This document shows positions 19,060 through 27,939 of a stretch of DNA of 31,765 bases, piece by piece; the stretch's first letter is position 1; each line of letters starts with the position of its first letter. The notes beneath the pieces were generated by a model. It was not told where the DNA came from. It ran no database searches and saw only the letters and a program-made list of their open reading frames with translations. The translations under genes and the position numbers were made by a program. Location of the stretch: NCBI GenBank assembly GCA_945877525.1, contig CAMDVP010000004.1, forward strand, positions 1 to 31,765. Reading direction: 5' to 3'. The DNA comes from an uncultured Clostridia bacterium. GTDB lineage: Bacteria; Bacillota; Clostridia; Christensenellales; Aristaeellaceae.

Positions 19060-19899
19060 TTATTCGTGCTTGCGCACGGGGCAGCCCTCCACAACCTCCA
19101 CCGCGCCGTCCAGCCAGTTTTCGTTGAACAGCTCGATCATGCCCGTATCGCAGGCATGGGCCAGGGTGGGCTCAATGGGCAGCTGGGCCAGCAGGGGAAT
19201 GGAATGCGCCTGAGCCACCTGCAGGGTCTTGCCCTCGCCAAAGGGGTAGATCTTTTTGCCGCAGTCCGGGCAGGTGAGATAGGCCATGTTTTCCACCAGG
19301 CCCAGAACGGGGATGTTCATCATCTTCGCCATGTTCACGGCCTTTTCGACGATCATGCCCACCAATTCCTGCGGGCTGGCCACGATGATGATGCCGTCCA
19401 CCGGCAGAGACTGGAACACCGTCAGCGGCACGTCGCCGGTTCCCGGAGGCATATCCACAAACATGTAGTCCACATCGCCCCAGATCACGTCGGTCCAGAA
19501 CTGCTTCACCGTGCCGGCAATCAGACTGCCGCGCCAGATCACGGGGTCGGTGTCGTTTTCCAGCAGCAGGTTAATGCTCATCAGGCGGATGCCGGTCTTG
19601 GTTTTGGCGGGGAAGATGCCCTCGTCGCAGCCCATGGCCTTCTCGGTCACGCCGAACATCTTGGGAATGGAGGGGCCGGTTACGTCGGCGTCCAGGACGG
19701 CCACGGTGTGGCCGCGCCGGGCCGTGAGGGTGGCCATCAGGCCGGTGACCAGGCTCTTGCCCACGCCGCCCTTGCCGCTGACCACGCCGATAACCTTCTT
19801 CACATGGCTGCCGGCGTTTTCCGGCGCCAGGAGGCTTTCGGGCTTCCGGGAAGCGCAGTCGCTGTGGCAGGTGGAGCAGTCGTGCGTACATTCAGACAT
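19060..19899 (-). CDS. mrp: Mrp/ApbC-type P-loop iron-sulfur carrier ATPase
   Basis: A 279-aa cytoplasmic P-loop protein of the Mrp/NBP35 family, which holds and passes iron-sulfur clusters to target proteins. The deviant Walker A is SGKGGVGKS (residues 41-49), followed by DADVTGPSIPKMFG and the FVDMPPGTGD motif. The CPDC pair near residue 226 is the conserved cluster-binding CxxC. The N-terminus adds C4, C8, C11 and C15 (CTHDCSTCHSDC), a Cys-rich tail like that of NBP35. The start at 19899 has GAGG eight bases upstream; a longer frame to 20175 is intergenic. A GTCCGC-ACCC-GCGGAC hairpin (19921-19936) lies in its leader. It is a single-gene unit closed by the terminator at 18920-18951. Confidence 0.93.
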   Translation of the reverse strand: MSECTHDCSTCHSDCASRKPESLLAPENAGSHVKKVIGVVSGKGGVGKSLVTGLMATLTARRGHTVAVLDADVTGPSIPKMFGVTEKAMGCDEGIFPAKTKTGIRLMSINLLLENDTDPVIWRGSLIAGTVKQFWTDVIWGDVDYMFVDMPPGTGDVPLTVFQSLPVDGIIIVASPQELVGMIVEKAVNMAKMMNIPVLGLVENMAYLTCPDCGKKIYPFGEGKTLQVAQAHSIPLLAQLPIEPTLAHACDTGMIELFNENWLDGAVEVVEGCPVRKHE

Positions 19900-19920
19900 T
19901 GATTTCACCTCGGATATTCT

Positions 19921-19936
19921 GTCCGCACCCGCGGAC
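19921..19936. promoter_or_regulatory. Hairpin in mrp leader
   Basis: A perfect 6-bp inverted repeat GTCCGC/GCGGAC with a 4-nt loop lies 21 bp upstream of the mrp start codon. It could be a leader stem-loop or an operator half-site pair. No -10/-35 pair for mrp was convincing. Confidence 0.35.
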
Positions 19937-20081
19937 GATTCGAAATAACATTCGCCCAGGGAGCGGCGATTTCCTGCCTGAAAAAGGGAAGAATATGCGC
20001 CCCGCGTCCGTTGAATGAATGCAGCGGGGAAAAACCTGCGCCAGAAAGACACGGGCTGACAGAAAAGCCGCAATTTAGCGC

Positions 20082-20111
20082 TTGCCATACAGGCCCTGTT
20101 CAGAGTACAAT
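20082..20111 (+). promoter_or_regulatory. Sigma-A promoter of peptidoglycan-binding lipoprotein gene
   Basis: -35 TTGCCA (20082-20087), 18-bp spacer, -10 TACAAT (20106-20111), about 50 bp before the start codon at 20164. Confidence 0.65.
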
Positions 20112-20163
20112 AGAGGAGCGAACCATCGGGGGCGTTTTCCCCCGGACAGGGAGGATACAGAGC

Positions 20164-22062
20164 ATGAACAAGCATTGGACGAAAGGAAAGCGGCTATGGA
20201 AGGGCGCTGCCCTGGCGGGGACCTTGGGCCTTTGCCTGACCCTGTCCGCCTGCTATATTCCGCCGGATGAAATTTCCACCGATACACAGAACATGACCAT
20301 AGGCTCCAGCAACCTGCCCTTTGACCCGATTGCGTCGCCCACGGCTACCCCCACGGCGACGCCTACCGCCACCCCCGCGGGAGGGCAGGCGGGCGTTCAG
20401 CCCACCATCAACTGGAACTGGGGCGATAATCCTTCGGAAACCGCCACCGTCACCCCGCCCCAGGGCGTCACGGTGACCATTGGCGGCAATACCATCACCG
20501 TTGTGACGCCCAAGCCGACCAATACCCCCGCCCCCGCCACGGCCACCCCGGCCTCCACCAGCCTGAAAAAGGGCATGAAGGGCAGCCAGGAGGTGCGCGC
20601 CGTGCAGACGCGCCTGAAGGAGCTGGGCTACCTGAAGGGCTCGGCAGACGGCGACTTCGGCGACGCCACGGAGGCGGCGGTCATCGCCTTCCAGAAGGCC
20701 AACGGTTTGACCGCCGATGGCGTGGTGGGCAAAAATACCCTGGCGAAGCTGAACAGCAACAACGCCGTGTCCGCCTCTGCCGCCGCCACGGCCAAGCCCA
20801 CCGCAAAGCCCACCGCCACCCCCAAGCCTACGGCCAAGCCCACCGCAAAGCCCACCGCCACCCCCAAGGTGGAAAATGTGTACCTTGAGCTGGGCTCCAG
20901 CGGCGCCAAGGTGAAAACCATGCAAAACCGCCTCATTGAGCTGGGCTGGATGGACGGCAAGGCCGACGGCGAATACGGCGGCGCCACCGAGGCATCCATT
21001 CGCGCCTTCCAGAAAAAGGCAGGTCTGTGGGTGGACGGCAAGGCCGGGCCGGATACGCTGAGCAAGCTGTATTCCTCCTCTGCGCCCAAGTCCTCCTCGC
21101 CGGTGTCCAGCACAGGCGAAACCCTTCGCGAGGGCGACAACGGCGACGCGGTGCGCACCCTGCAGCAGCGCCTGAAGAATCTGGGCTACTACACGGGCTC
21201 GGTGGACGGCGACTACGGCAGCGGCACGGTGGCTGCCGTGAAGGCCTTCCAGCGCGCCTACGATATCAAGGAGGACGGCATTGCCGGCTCGAACACCCTC
21301 AACGCCCTGTACAGCCAGGACGCGCCCTCGGCAGGCAGCAGCTCCGGCGGGAGCTCATCCTCCTCGGATGTGTCCTCCACCGGGTATGTCACCCTGCGGG
21401 AGGGAGACAAGAACAGCAATGTGAAAAAACTTCAGCAGGCACTGAAGAACCTGGGCTACTATTCCGGCTCGGTGGACGGCAGCTACGGCAGCGGCACGGT
21501 GGCCGCGGTAGAGGCTTTCCAGAAAATGAACGACCTGCGGGTGGACGGCGTGGCCGGCCCCGCCACCCAGCGCGTGCTTTATGGCACCAGCACCTCCATC
21601 ACCTACGCCACCTTGCGTGAGGGCGACGAGGGCAGCGCCGTGACCAACCTGCAGTATACCCTCTACGAGCTGGGTTACTATGACGGCAAGGTGGACGGCG
21701 TGTATGGCGCCACCACCAAGGATGCCGTGCGCGCCTTCCAGAGCCGCAACAAGGTGGATCCCGTGGACGGCGTGGCCGGGAACAAAACCTTGCAGAAGCT
21801 GTATTCCTCCTCTGCCATTTCGGCCACTGCGGCCAACACCGAGTTCAAAACCTTGCGGGAAGGCGACAAGGGCAACGATGTGGTGGAGATGCAGGACTGC
21901 CTCAAGCAGCTGGGCTATCTGGATGAAATCACCGGTGTGTACGACGCCACCACCACTGCGGCGGTCAAGACCTTCCAGCGCCGCAACGGCCTGTCCGTGG
22001 ACGGCGTGGCCGGCTCCGACACCTTGAAAACACTCTACTCCGATTCGGCCAAGGCCTATTAA
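20164..22062 (+). CDS. Lipoprotein with six peptidoglycan-binding (PG_binding_1) domains
   Basis: A 632-aa surface protein. The signal peptide ends in lipobox LSAC with C30 as the likely lipidated residue. A Thr/Pro-rich linker (TATPTATPTATP) follows. Then come six PG_binding_1 domains of about 62-65 residues, each with the pattern LREGD.G..V..LQ..L..LGYY.G.VDG.YG..T..AV.AFQ...GL..DGVAG..TL..LYS. A second Pro/Lys/Thr linker (TAKPTAKPTATPK) separates domains 1 and 2; Ser-rich linkers separate later ones. No hydrolase, peptidase or transpeptidase domain is present, so it probably only binds cell wall. The start at 20164 has GGGAGG nine bases upstream; the in-frame extension to 20011 covers the promoter. 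Ends at a 16-bp hairpin. Confidence 0.9.
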   Translation: MNKHWTKGKRLWKGAALAGTLGLCLTLSACYIPPDEISTDTQNMTIGSSNLPFDPIASPTATPTATPTATPAGGQAGVQPTINWNWGDNPSETATVTPPQGVTVTIGGNTITVVTPKPTNTPAPATATPASTSLKKGMKGSQEVRAVQTRLKELGYLKGSADGDFGDATEAAVIAFQKANGLTADGVVGKNTLAKLNSNNAVSASAAATAKPTAKPTATPKPTAKPTAKPTATPKVENVYLELGSSGAKVKTMQNRLIELGWMDGKADGEYGGATEASIRAFQKKAGLWVDGKAGPDTLSKLYSSSAPKSSSPVSSTGETLREGDNGDAVRTLQQRLKNLGYYTGSVDGDYGSGTVAAVKAFQRAYDIKEDGIAGSNTLNALYSQDAPSAGSSSGGSSSSSDVSSTGYVTLREGDKNSNVKKLQQALKNLGYYSGSVDGSYGSGTVAAVEAFQKMNDLRVDGVAGPATQRVLYGTSTSITYATLREGDEGSAVTNLQYTLYELGYYDGKVDGVYGATTKDAVRAFQSRNKVDPVDGVAGNKTLQKLYSSSAISATAANTEFKTLREGDKGNDVVEMQDCLKQLGYLDEITGVYDATTTAAVKTFQRRNGLSVDGVAGSDTLKTLYSDSAKAY

Positions 22063-22077
22063 TGGCCAATGGTTGCA

Positions 22078-22113
22078 GCAGGCCGCCGCGACAGCTTTGT
22101 CGCGGCGGCCTGC
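22078..22113 (+). terminator. Strong stem-loop after the peptidoglycan-binding protein gene
   Basis: A perfect 16-bp GC-rich stem with a GCTT loop begins 15 bp after the stop codon. No T-run follows on the plus strand, so it may act as a weak or factor-assisted terminator or a 3' stabiliser. Confidence 0.6.
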
Positions 22114-22118
22114 GCATG

Positions 22119-22153
22119 AAAAAGGACTGCCGCGGTTTGATGTGCGGCAGTCC
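22119..22153 (-). terminator. Intrinsic terminator of opp operon
   Basis: On the minus strand a 10-bp stem GGACTGCCGC/GCGGCAGTCC (22124-22133 with 22144-22153, 10-nt loop) is followed by TTTTT. It lies 17 bp past the oppF stop codon. Confidence 0.88.
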
Positions 22154-22169
22154 GAAAAAGGTGCAATGG

Positions 22170-23090
22170 TCAGCGGGTCCAGGCGGCAAACTCCTCGTCC
22201 GTTGCCAGAACGGTGTGCGTACCGTCGACCAGATGCGCTGTGCCGGCGGTGTAGTCGATGCCGCTGGCTGCGTAGTTGTAGGAGATCGCCGTGCGCTGCT
22301 TTTCCACCACCGGATTCGGATGCGGAATGGCGGAAAGCAGGCTTTTGGTGTAGGGGTGGATGGGATTATCGAAGATTTCCTCCTTTGTCCCCGACTCTAC
22401 CAGGTAGCCCAGGTGCAGCACGCCGATGCGGTCGGAGATGTACTTGACCATGCTCAGGTCATGGGCAATGAACAGATATGCGCATTGGGTTTCCTGCTGA
22501 ATATCCTTCATCAGGTTGACCACCTGTGCCTGAATGGACACGTCCAGGGCTGAGATGCACTCGTCGGCAATGATGAGCTTGGGGTTCATAATCAGCGCCC
22601 GGGCAATGCCCACACGCTGCCGCTGGCCGCCGGAAAACTGGTGCGGATACCGGGCGGCATGCTCAGGCGAAAGCCCTACCTTACGCAGCAGCCCGCTGAT
22701 CTTCTCCTCCCGCTCCTTCCTGGAGGAGAAGCGGTGGTGGATATCGAGACCTTCTCCGATGATGTCGCCCACCTTCTTCCGGGGGTTCAGGCTGGCCATG
22801 GGATCCTGGAAGATCATCTGCATGTCCGTGCGGAGCATGCCGCGGGTATCGCGGCTCATCCTGCCGGTGATGTCCCTGCCCTGGAAGGTGATGCGGCCGC
22901 CCGTGGGGGCGTACAGGCGAATGATGCTGCGGCCGATGGTGGTTTTGCCCGAGCCTGATTCACCCACCAGGCCGTAGGTCTCGCCGGGATAGATCTCGAA
23001 GGACACGCCGTTGACCGCCTTGACCGTATAGGAGCGGGACACGGGGAAATGCTGAACCAGGTTTTCCACCTTCAAAAGCGGTTCGCTCAT
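22170..23090 (-). CDS. oppF: Oligopeptide ABC transporter ATP-binding protein OppF
   Basis: A 306-aa ATPase, one of two powering the Opp/Dpp-type peptide importer. Walker A is GESGSGKT, signature FSGGQRQRVGIARAL, Walker B LIIADECISALD with the catalytic Glu kept but Cys where Pro is usual, and H-loop FIAHDLSMVKYIS. The C-terminal extension HPYTKSLLSAIPHPNP identifies the OppF branch. The cysteine-rich FeS motif found at the end of many OppD/F proteins is absent. Its ATG overlaps the oppD stop as ATGA (4-bp overlap), so translation is coupled; the nearest AAGGAGG is 13 bases upstream. Last gene of the operon, followed by an intrinsic terminator. Confidence 0.95.
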   Translation of the reverse strand: MSEPLLKVENLVQHFPVSRSYTVKAVNGVSFEIYPGETYGLVGESGSGKTTIGRSIIRLYAPTGGRITFQGRDITGRMSRDTRGMLRTDMQMIFQDPMASLNPRKKVGDIIGEGLDIHHRFSSRKEREEKISGLLRKVGLSPEHAARYPHQFSGGQRQRVGIARALIMNPKLIIADECISALDVSIQAQVVNLMKDIQQETQCAYLFIAHDLSMVKYISDRIGVLHLGYLVESGTKEEIFDNPIHPYTKSLLSAIPHPNPVVEKQRTAISYNYAASGIDYTAGTAHLVDGTHTVLATDEEFAAWTR

Positions 23091-24166
23091 TGGTATTTCG
23101 CCGCCTCCTTTTGTGCTCGCTCCAGGCGTTCCCTCAGTTCCCTGGGCATCTCAATGGCAGGTGCGTCCGGGTGCAGAAGCCAGGTTGCGGCGTAGTGGGT
23201 TTCGCTGACCTTGAACAGCGGGGGATCGGCCTTTTTGTCAATGACAAGGGCAAACTGATTCCGGGCCGCGAAGGCGTCGCCCACCGGCTCGTGCAGCAGG
23301 TTGGGCGGACTGCCCGGAATGGAGTACAGCCGGTCGTCGGCGGTGTCCAGGTCGGGCATAGCGGAGAGCAGGCCCCAGGTGTAGGGGTGACGCGGGTCGT
23401 AGAAGATTTCCTCCACGTTGCCAACCTCCACAATTTTGCCCGCATACATCACGTTAACGTAATCCGCCACCTTGGCTACGACGCCCAGGTCATGGGTGAT
23501 ATAGATGACGGACAGGTCCATCTTCTTCTGAATGTCCTTGATCAATTCAAGGATTTTCGCCTGAATGGTCACGTCCAGGGCGGTGGTGGGCTCGTCGCAG
23601 ATGAGAATATCCGGGTCAGCGGACAGGGCGATGGCAATCACCACGCGCTGGCGCATGCCGCCCGAAAGCTGGTGCGGATAGTGCCGGAAGCGCTTCTCCG
23701 CATCGGTGATGCCTACCAGCTGCAGCAGTTCAATCGCCCGGGCCTTTGCCTGCTCCTTGGTCATGTGCTTGTGCAGCAGCATGCCCTCCATAATCTGCTT
23801 GCCGATGGTCATGGTGGGGTCCAGGCTGGTCATGGGATCCTGAAACACCATGGCCAGGCGCTGTCCGTTATAGCCGGTGCGCAGCTGCTTTTTCGTCAGC
23901 TTCAGCAGATCGACCGTAACCTCCCGGCCATTTTCCTCGTAGGTATAGAGGATTTCGCCGCGATTGACGGTGGCATTGCTGTCCAGCAGACCTACCGCGG
24001 CCTTCATTGTCACGGATTTGCCCGAGCCGGATTCGCCTACGATGGCGACGGTTTCGCCCTTTTGCAGGTCCAGGTTTACACCGCGGATCGCATGCACCAC
24101 GCCTGCGTTGGTGCGGAAGGAGATGTCCAGATCCTTGATCCTGAGGATCGTCTTGCTCGCTTCCAT
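23087..24166 (-). CDS. oppD: Oligopeptide ABC transporter ATP-binding protein OppD
   Basis: A 359-aa ATPase paired with OppF. Walker A GESGSGKS, Q-loop VFQDPMTSLDPTM, signature LSGGMRQRVVIAIAL, Walker B LICDEPTTALD and H-loop ITHDLGVVA are intact. The OppD C-terminal domain (YTWGLLSAMPDLD, IPGSPPNLLHEPVGDAFAAR, ATWLLHPDAP) is present, but all four cysteines that hold a [4Fe-4S] cluster in other OppD/DppD proteins are replaced by other residues. The start at 24166 has AAGGAGG seven bases upstream; a longer reading to 24232 overlaps oppC. It lies 16 bp after oppC. Confidence 0.95.
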   Translation of the reverse strand: MEASKTILRIKDLDISFRTNAGVVHAIRGVNLDLQKGETVAIVGESGSGKSVTMKAAVGLLDSNATVNRGEILYTYEENGREVTVDLLKLTKKQLRTGYNGQRLAMVFQDPMTSLDPTMTIGKQIMEGMLLHKHMTKEQAKARAIELLQLVGITDAEKRFRHYPHQLSGGMRQRVVIAIALSADPDILICDEPTTALDVTIQAKILELIKDIQKKMDLSVIYITHDLGVVAKVADYVNVMYAGKIVEVGNVEEIFYDPRHPYTWGLLSAMPDLDTADDRLYSIPGSPPNLLHEPVGDAFAARNQFALVIDKKADPPLFKVSETHYAATWLLHPDAPAIEMPRELRERLERAQKEAAKYQ

Positions 24167-24182
24167 GGCTGCTCCTCCTTCC

Positions 24183-25223
24183 TTACATGTCTTCCAGCTT
24201 GGGGGCCAGAGCCTCGCGCAGGCCGTCGCCAATGAAATTGAAGCCCAGCATCAGCAGCGCCAGCACCACAATGGGCGGAATGATCTGATAGATCAGCGTG
24301 GTGATGTTGTTGAACCCATCCTCAATCAGCGTGCCGATGGAGCACTGGGGCAGCACAATGCCTACGCCCACAAAGCTCAGGAACGCCTCGGTGAATATGG
24401 CCGTCGGGATGGAGAACATCACCTGGGTGATGATGGGGCCAATGGTGTTGGGCAGTATCTCCTTGAAGATGATGTGCCAGCTATTGGCGCCCAGGGTACG
24501 GCTGGCCAGCACATACTCCTGTTCCTTCATTTTGAGCATCTCAGCGCGGGCAATCTTGCTCATGCCGATCCACTCGGTCAGGAGCAGCGCTACGATCACC
24601 AGCCCGATGCCCTTGGGCATGAAGATTGCAAGCACCGACACAATCACCAGCCGCGGGATGCTGTTCGCTATTTCCACGAAGCGCTGCATCACATTGTCCA
24701 CCCGCCCGCCGAAATAGCCTGACAGCAGGCCGTAGCTCATGCCGATCAGCATGTCGATGATGATGGTGACAAAGGCAATCATCAGCGATACCCGCGCGCC
24801 GTACCAGGTGCGGGTCCACAGATCGCGGCCCAGGTCGTCCGTGCCGAAAAGAAACACCTTGTCCGCAAAAAGGTCGTCATAGGGCTCCCCGGTGAGCATC
24901 TCATGGATAGCGGGAACGCGGGGGCTGATGCCCGTCGCGGGCTTTTTGCGTCCCTTGGCGTTGAGCGCCGTGACGATCTCGTCATACTCATATCCGCTCA
25001 CCATGGGCGCGATAAATGCCAGCAGCATCAGCGTGATAACGATCACCAGACCGAGCATGGCGCGCTTGTTGCGCATAAAATGGACTGCCACACCCTTCCA
25101 GTAGCCCTGGGAGGCGTAATTTGTGTCAGTTGCGATGTCTTCCTGCTCCAGCAGCTCGAAATCGCCGGAGACGGGCACATATTCCGCGGCTTGAGGTGCG
25201 GGGGTCAACTGGGACTTTTTCAT
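24183..25223 (-). CDS. oppC: Oligopeptide ABC transporter permease OppC
   Basis: A 346-aa permease. An N-terminal cytoplasmic tail of about 50 residues (OppC_N type: YWKGVAVHFMRNKRAMLGL) leads into TM1. The MetI-like domain spans about residues 135-340 and includes the EAA loop motif EYVLASRTLGANSWHIIFKEILPN that contacts the ATPases. A periplasmic loop with GTDDLGRDLWTRTWYGARVS is typical of OppC. The start at 25223 has GGGAGG nine bases upstream and overlaps the oppB stop as ATGA. Confidence 0.95.
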   Translation of the reverse strand: MKKSQLTPAPQAAEYVPVSGDFELLEQEDIATDTNYASQGYWKGVAVHFMRNKRAMLGLVIVITLMLLAFIAPMVSGYEYDEIVTALNAKGRKKPATGISPRVPAIHEMLTGEPYDDLFADKVFLFGTDDLGRDLWTRTWYGARVSLMIAFVTIIIDMLIGMSYGLLSGYFGGRVDNVMQRFVEIANSIPRLVIVSVLAIFMPKGIGLVIVALLLTEWIGMSKIARAEMLKMKEQEYVLASRTLGANSWHIIFKEILPNTIGPIITQVMFSIPTAIFTEAFLSFVGVGIVLPQCSIGTLIEDGFNNITTLIYQIIPPIVVLALLMLGFNFIGDGLREALAPKLEDM

Positions 25224-26170
25224 TCGTTCGCGCCTCCCTTGGCAGACACGCGGATGCGCGGATCCAGCGCGCCGTAGAGGATATCCACCACCAGCATGAT
25301 GCCGATGTACAGCGTGGAATACAGGATGCCCAGCGCAAGGACGTAGTTATAGTCCACACCCTCGCCGGCGATGGCGTCCACCATCAGCTTGCCGATGCCG
25401 TTGATGCCATAGATTTTTTCCACCACCAGCGCGCCGGTCAGCAGATCGACAATCAGCGGGGCCAGCACGGTCACAATAGGAATGAGCGCATTGCGCAAAA
25501 CATGCCGGCGCACCAGCCTGCCGCCATGCAGGCCCTTTGCCTCCGCCAGGCGAACATAATCGCTGTCGATGACCTCCACCATTTCATTGCGGGTAAAGCG
25601 GGCAATGGTGGACATGGTGAACAGGCTCATGGACACCACCGGGATGACGGAGGACTGCAGAAACTGCTTTTCATTGAAGAAGTAGGGCAGCAGCGTGAGC
25701 TTGTAGGAGAGATTGTACTGCAGGAAGATGAGGAATACATACGAGGGCACGCATACGCCCAGAATGGAAAACACCGTGCAGAAATGGTCCAGGAAGCGTC
25801 CCCGGTTAAGGGCTGCGCAAACGCCCAGCAGCAGCCCGACCAGCGTGCCCAGCACCACGGCCAGACCTCCGATTCGGAACGAGTTTGACACACAGGTGTT
25901 CAGCACGGTCTTGATGGGCGCGCCGTTGTACAGCGAGGTGCCCATGCCAAAGTCTCCCTGGAGGAGCTTCGTCATATAGTTCCAGAACTGCATGAGGATC
26001 GGATCATCCAGGCCCAGCTCGGCGCGCTTGTTGGCAATCTGCTGCGCGTTCATCCTTTCCGAGGGGAACGGGTTGCCCGGCATAACGCGCACCAGCAGGA
26101 ACAGCAGGAAAATGATAATGAGCAGTGTCAGCAGGGCCATGCCCAGACGCTTCAACACGTATTTCTTCAT
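25220..26170 (-). CDS. oppB: Oligopeptide ABC transporter permease OppB
   Basis: A 316-aa permease. The N-terminus MKKYVLKRLGMALLTLLIII is the standard OppB opening, followed by the long periplasmic loop with RVMPGNPF and the MetI-like domain (about residues 90-310) with the EAA loop DYVRLAEAKGLHGGRLVRRHVLRN. The start is taken at 26170, where the family N-terminus begins and AAAGGA lies 11 bases upstream; an in-frame ATG at 26182 (four extra residues) sits too close to that site. It follows oppA after a stem-loop and overlaps oppC by 4 bp. Confidence 0.94.
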   Translation of the reverse strand: MKKYVLKRLGMALLTLLIIIFLLFLLVRVMPGNPFPSERMNAQQIANKRAELGLDDPILMQFWNYMTKLLQGDFGMGTSLYNGAPIKTVLNTCVSNSFRIGGLAVVLGTLVGLLLGVCAALNRGRFLDHFCTVFSILGVCVPSYVFLIFLQYNLSYKLTLLPYFFNEKQFLQSSVIPVVSMSLFTMSTIARFTRNEMVEVIDSDYVRLAEAKGLHGGRLVRRHVLRNALIPIVTVLAPLIVDLLTGALVVEKIYGINGIGKLMVDAIAGEGVDYNYVLALGILYSTLYIGIMLVVDILYGALDPRIRVSAKGGANE

Positions 26171-26208
26171 ATGCTCCGTCATCCTTTACGATTTGTCACA
26201 GAATCACA

Positions 26209-26241
26209 AGGCAGAGCGGCCAGGAAACGACCGCTCTGCCT
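26209..26241 (-). terminator. Intercistronic stem-loop between oppA and oppB
   Basis: A perfect 11-bp stem (26209-26219 with 26231-26241, 11-nt loop) lies 22 bp past the oppA stop. No T-run follows on the minus strand. It probably acts as a processing or stability element that leaves oppA mRNA in excess of the rest of the operon. Confidence 0.6.
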
Positions 26242-26263
26242 GAAGATGGTTCCTGTGGGGGGA

Positions 26264-27916
26264 TTACTTGATGATGGCGTTCTTGTACACGCGGTTCAGG
26301 GCAACGGGGTGGAACTCGATGCCTTCGACACCGGCCGTAATCAGGTTGGCGTTGGCCTTGGTGTACAGGGGCGCGATCACAGCCTCCTGCATGACCAGGG
26401 TTTCAGCCTTGAACATGGCTTCCCAGCGGGCGTCATAGTCGGAGATGTAGGCGCCGGTGGTGCAGTCCGCGATCAGCTGATCGTACGCGGCGTTGCTCCA
26501 GAAGCCGTAGTTGTTGGAGTTGTTGGTAATCCACATGCCCAAGTAGGTCATGGGATCGGCGTAGTCGGGGCCCCAGCGGGTCAGCGCGATATCGTAGTTG
26601 TCGTTCTGCATCTTGTCCAGGCGTTCAGCCTTGGTCATGGGCTGCAGATTGATGGTCACACCGGGGAGAACCTCCTCCACCTCGCTCTTGATGGCCTGGG
26701 CCACCTTGGCCACCTCATCGCCCTCGTTGTTGCCGTAGATCATGACGAAGGTGAAGGTATCCTTGCCCAGCTCGGCCACGGCCGCGGCAAAGTATTCCTC
26801 GGCCTTCTCGGGATTGTAGCCGCAGATATCCGCGAAGGCTTCCTGGTCGGCGGAGAAGTCCGCGCCGGTGGTAGCGCTGGCCGCGAACTGCGGAGGCACC
26901 GCGGTGTAGGTATCCAGGGAGCCGTCCATCACATAATCCTCCACCAGGGCCTCACGGTCGATGGCGTTGGAAATGGCCAGGCGGAGGTTGGCGTTGGCCA
27001 GCATGCCGCCCTCGGCGTTGTTTTCAGTCTGGCTGAAGGACAGGTACCACATGTAGCCCGCGCCGGTAACGGCCAGCTTTTCGGACAGAGCGCCATCCTT
27101 CTTCGCGCTGGCAACCTGGTTGCCGCTGATAGTCACCACATCCAGGGAGCCGGTCTTGAAGGCGGTCAGGGCGTTATCGGAGGAGCCGACAACCTGGTAG
27201 CTGATGCCGGCCAGTTGCACGCGGTCCGCATCCCAGTAATCGGGATTCTTCTTCACGGTCAGGTTGGCGGTGCCGGGGGTGTAGCTTTCCAGCACGAAGG
27301 CGCCGTTGGACAGGAAGGTTTCGGGGCTGGTGCCGTAGGTGCCCTCCTCCAGGCTGGTGTAGAATGCCTCATTGATGGGATAGAAGGTGGGGAAATACAT
27401 CAGGGACGGGAAGAAGGAAACCGGCACCTCGAGCTCGACCACCAGGGTCTTGGGATCGGGAGCGGAAACGCCCAGGGTGGCAGGATCGGCGCCTTCATAG
27501 ATGATGGCGTCCGCGCCCTTGACGCAGCCCACGGAGCTGTCGAACATGTAGGCGTACTCGCCGGCCTCCTTGCAGATGCGGCGCCATGCAAAGACGAAGT
27601 CGTCGGCGGTCACGGGGGTGCCGTTGGACCACTTGGCGTCACGCAGGTGGAAGGTGTAGGTCTTGCCGTCCTCGGAGAGATCATAGCTCTCCGCGATGGC
27701 GGGGATGGCGGCGCCGTCGGCATCCATCTGGGTCAGACCGTCGATGCAATCGGCGATCACCTCGAAGGACTCGCCGTCGGTGGCCAGGTTGGTATCCAGG
27801 GACATGACGTTGGTGCTGAGCATCACGCCCAGATAACGTTCCTCCGCCACAGCGCTTACGCTGAAGCAGGACAGGATCATGACCATGGACAGGAACAAAG
27901 CATTCCATTTTTTCAT
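26264..27916 (-). CDS. oppA: Oligopeptide-binding protein OppA (SBP_bac_5 family)
   Basis: A 550-aa exported peptide-binding protein that delivers peptides to OppBC. The signal peptide is MKKWNALFLSMVMILSCFSV with a likely cleavage after SAVA; Cys17 gives only a weak lipobox, so it may be free or lipid-anchored. SBP_bac_5 features include LGVMLSTNVMSLDTNLATDG, AESYDLSEDGKTYTFHLRD, WSNGTPVTADDFVFAWRR and ALTRWGPDYADPMTYL. The start at 27916 has AAGGG ten bases upstream; the reading to 28066 would run through the leader hairpin and promoter. First gene of the operon. Its leader holds a 13-bp inverted repeat (27940-27975), a possible control point. Confidence 0.94.
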   Translation of the reverse strand: MKKWNALFLSMVMILSCFSVSAVAEERYLGVMLSTNVMSLDTNLATDGESFEVIADCIDGLTQMDADGAAIPAIAESYDLSEDGKTYTFHLRDAKWSNGTPVTADDFVFAWRRICKEAGEYAYMFDSSVGCVKGADAIIYEGADPATLGVSAPDPKTLVVELEVPVSFFPSLMYFPTFYPINEAFYTSLEEGTYGTSPETFLSNGAFVLESYTPGTANLTVKKNPDYWDADRVQLAGISYQVVGSSDNALTAFKTGSLDVVTISGNQVASAKKDGALSEKLAVTGAGYMWYLSFSQTENNAEGGMLANANLRLAISNAIDREALVEDYVMDGSLDTYTAVPPQFAASATTGADFSADQEAFADICGYNPEKAEEYFAAAVAELGKDTFTFVMIYGNNEGDEVAKVAQAIKSEVEEVLPGVTINLQPMTKAERLDKMQNDNYDIALTRWGPDYADPMTYLGMWITNNSNNYGFWSNAAYDQLIADCTTGAYISDYDARWEAMFKAETLVMQEAVIAPLYTKANANLITAGVEGIEFHPVALNRVYKNAIIK

Positions 27917-27939
27917 TTGCGGTTCACCCTTTCCTATGC

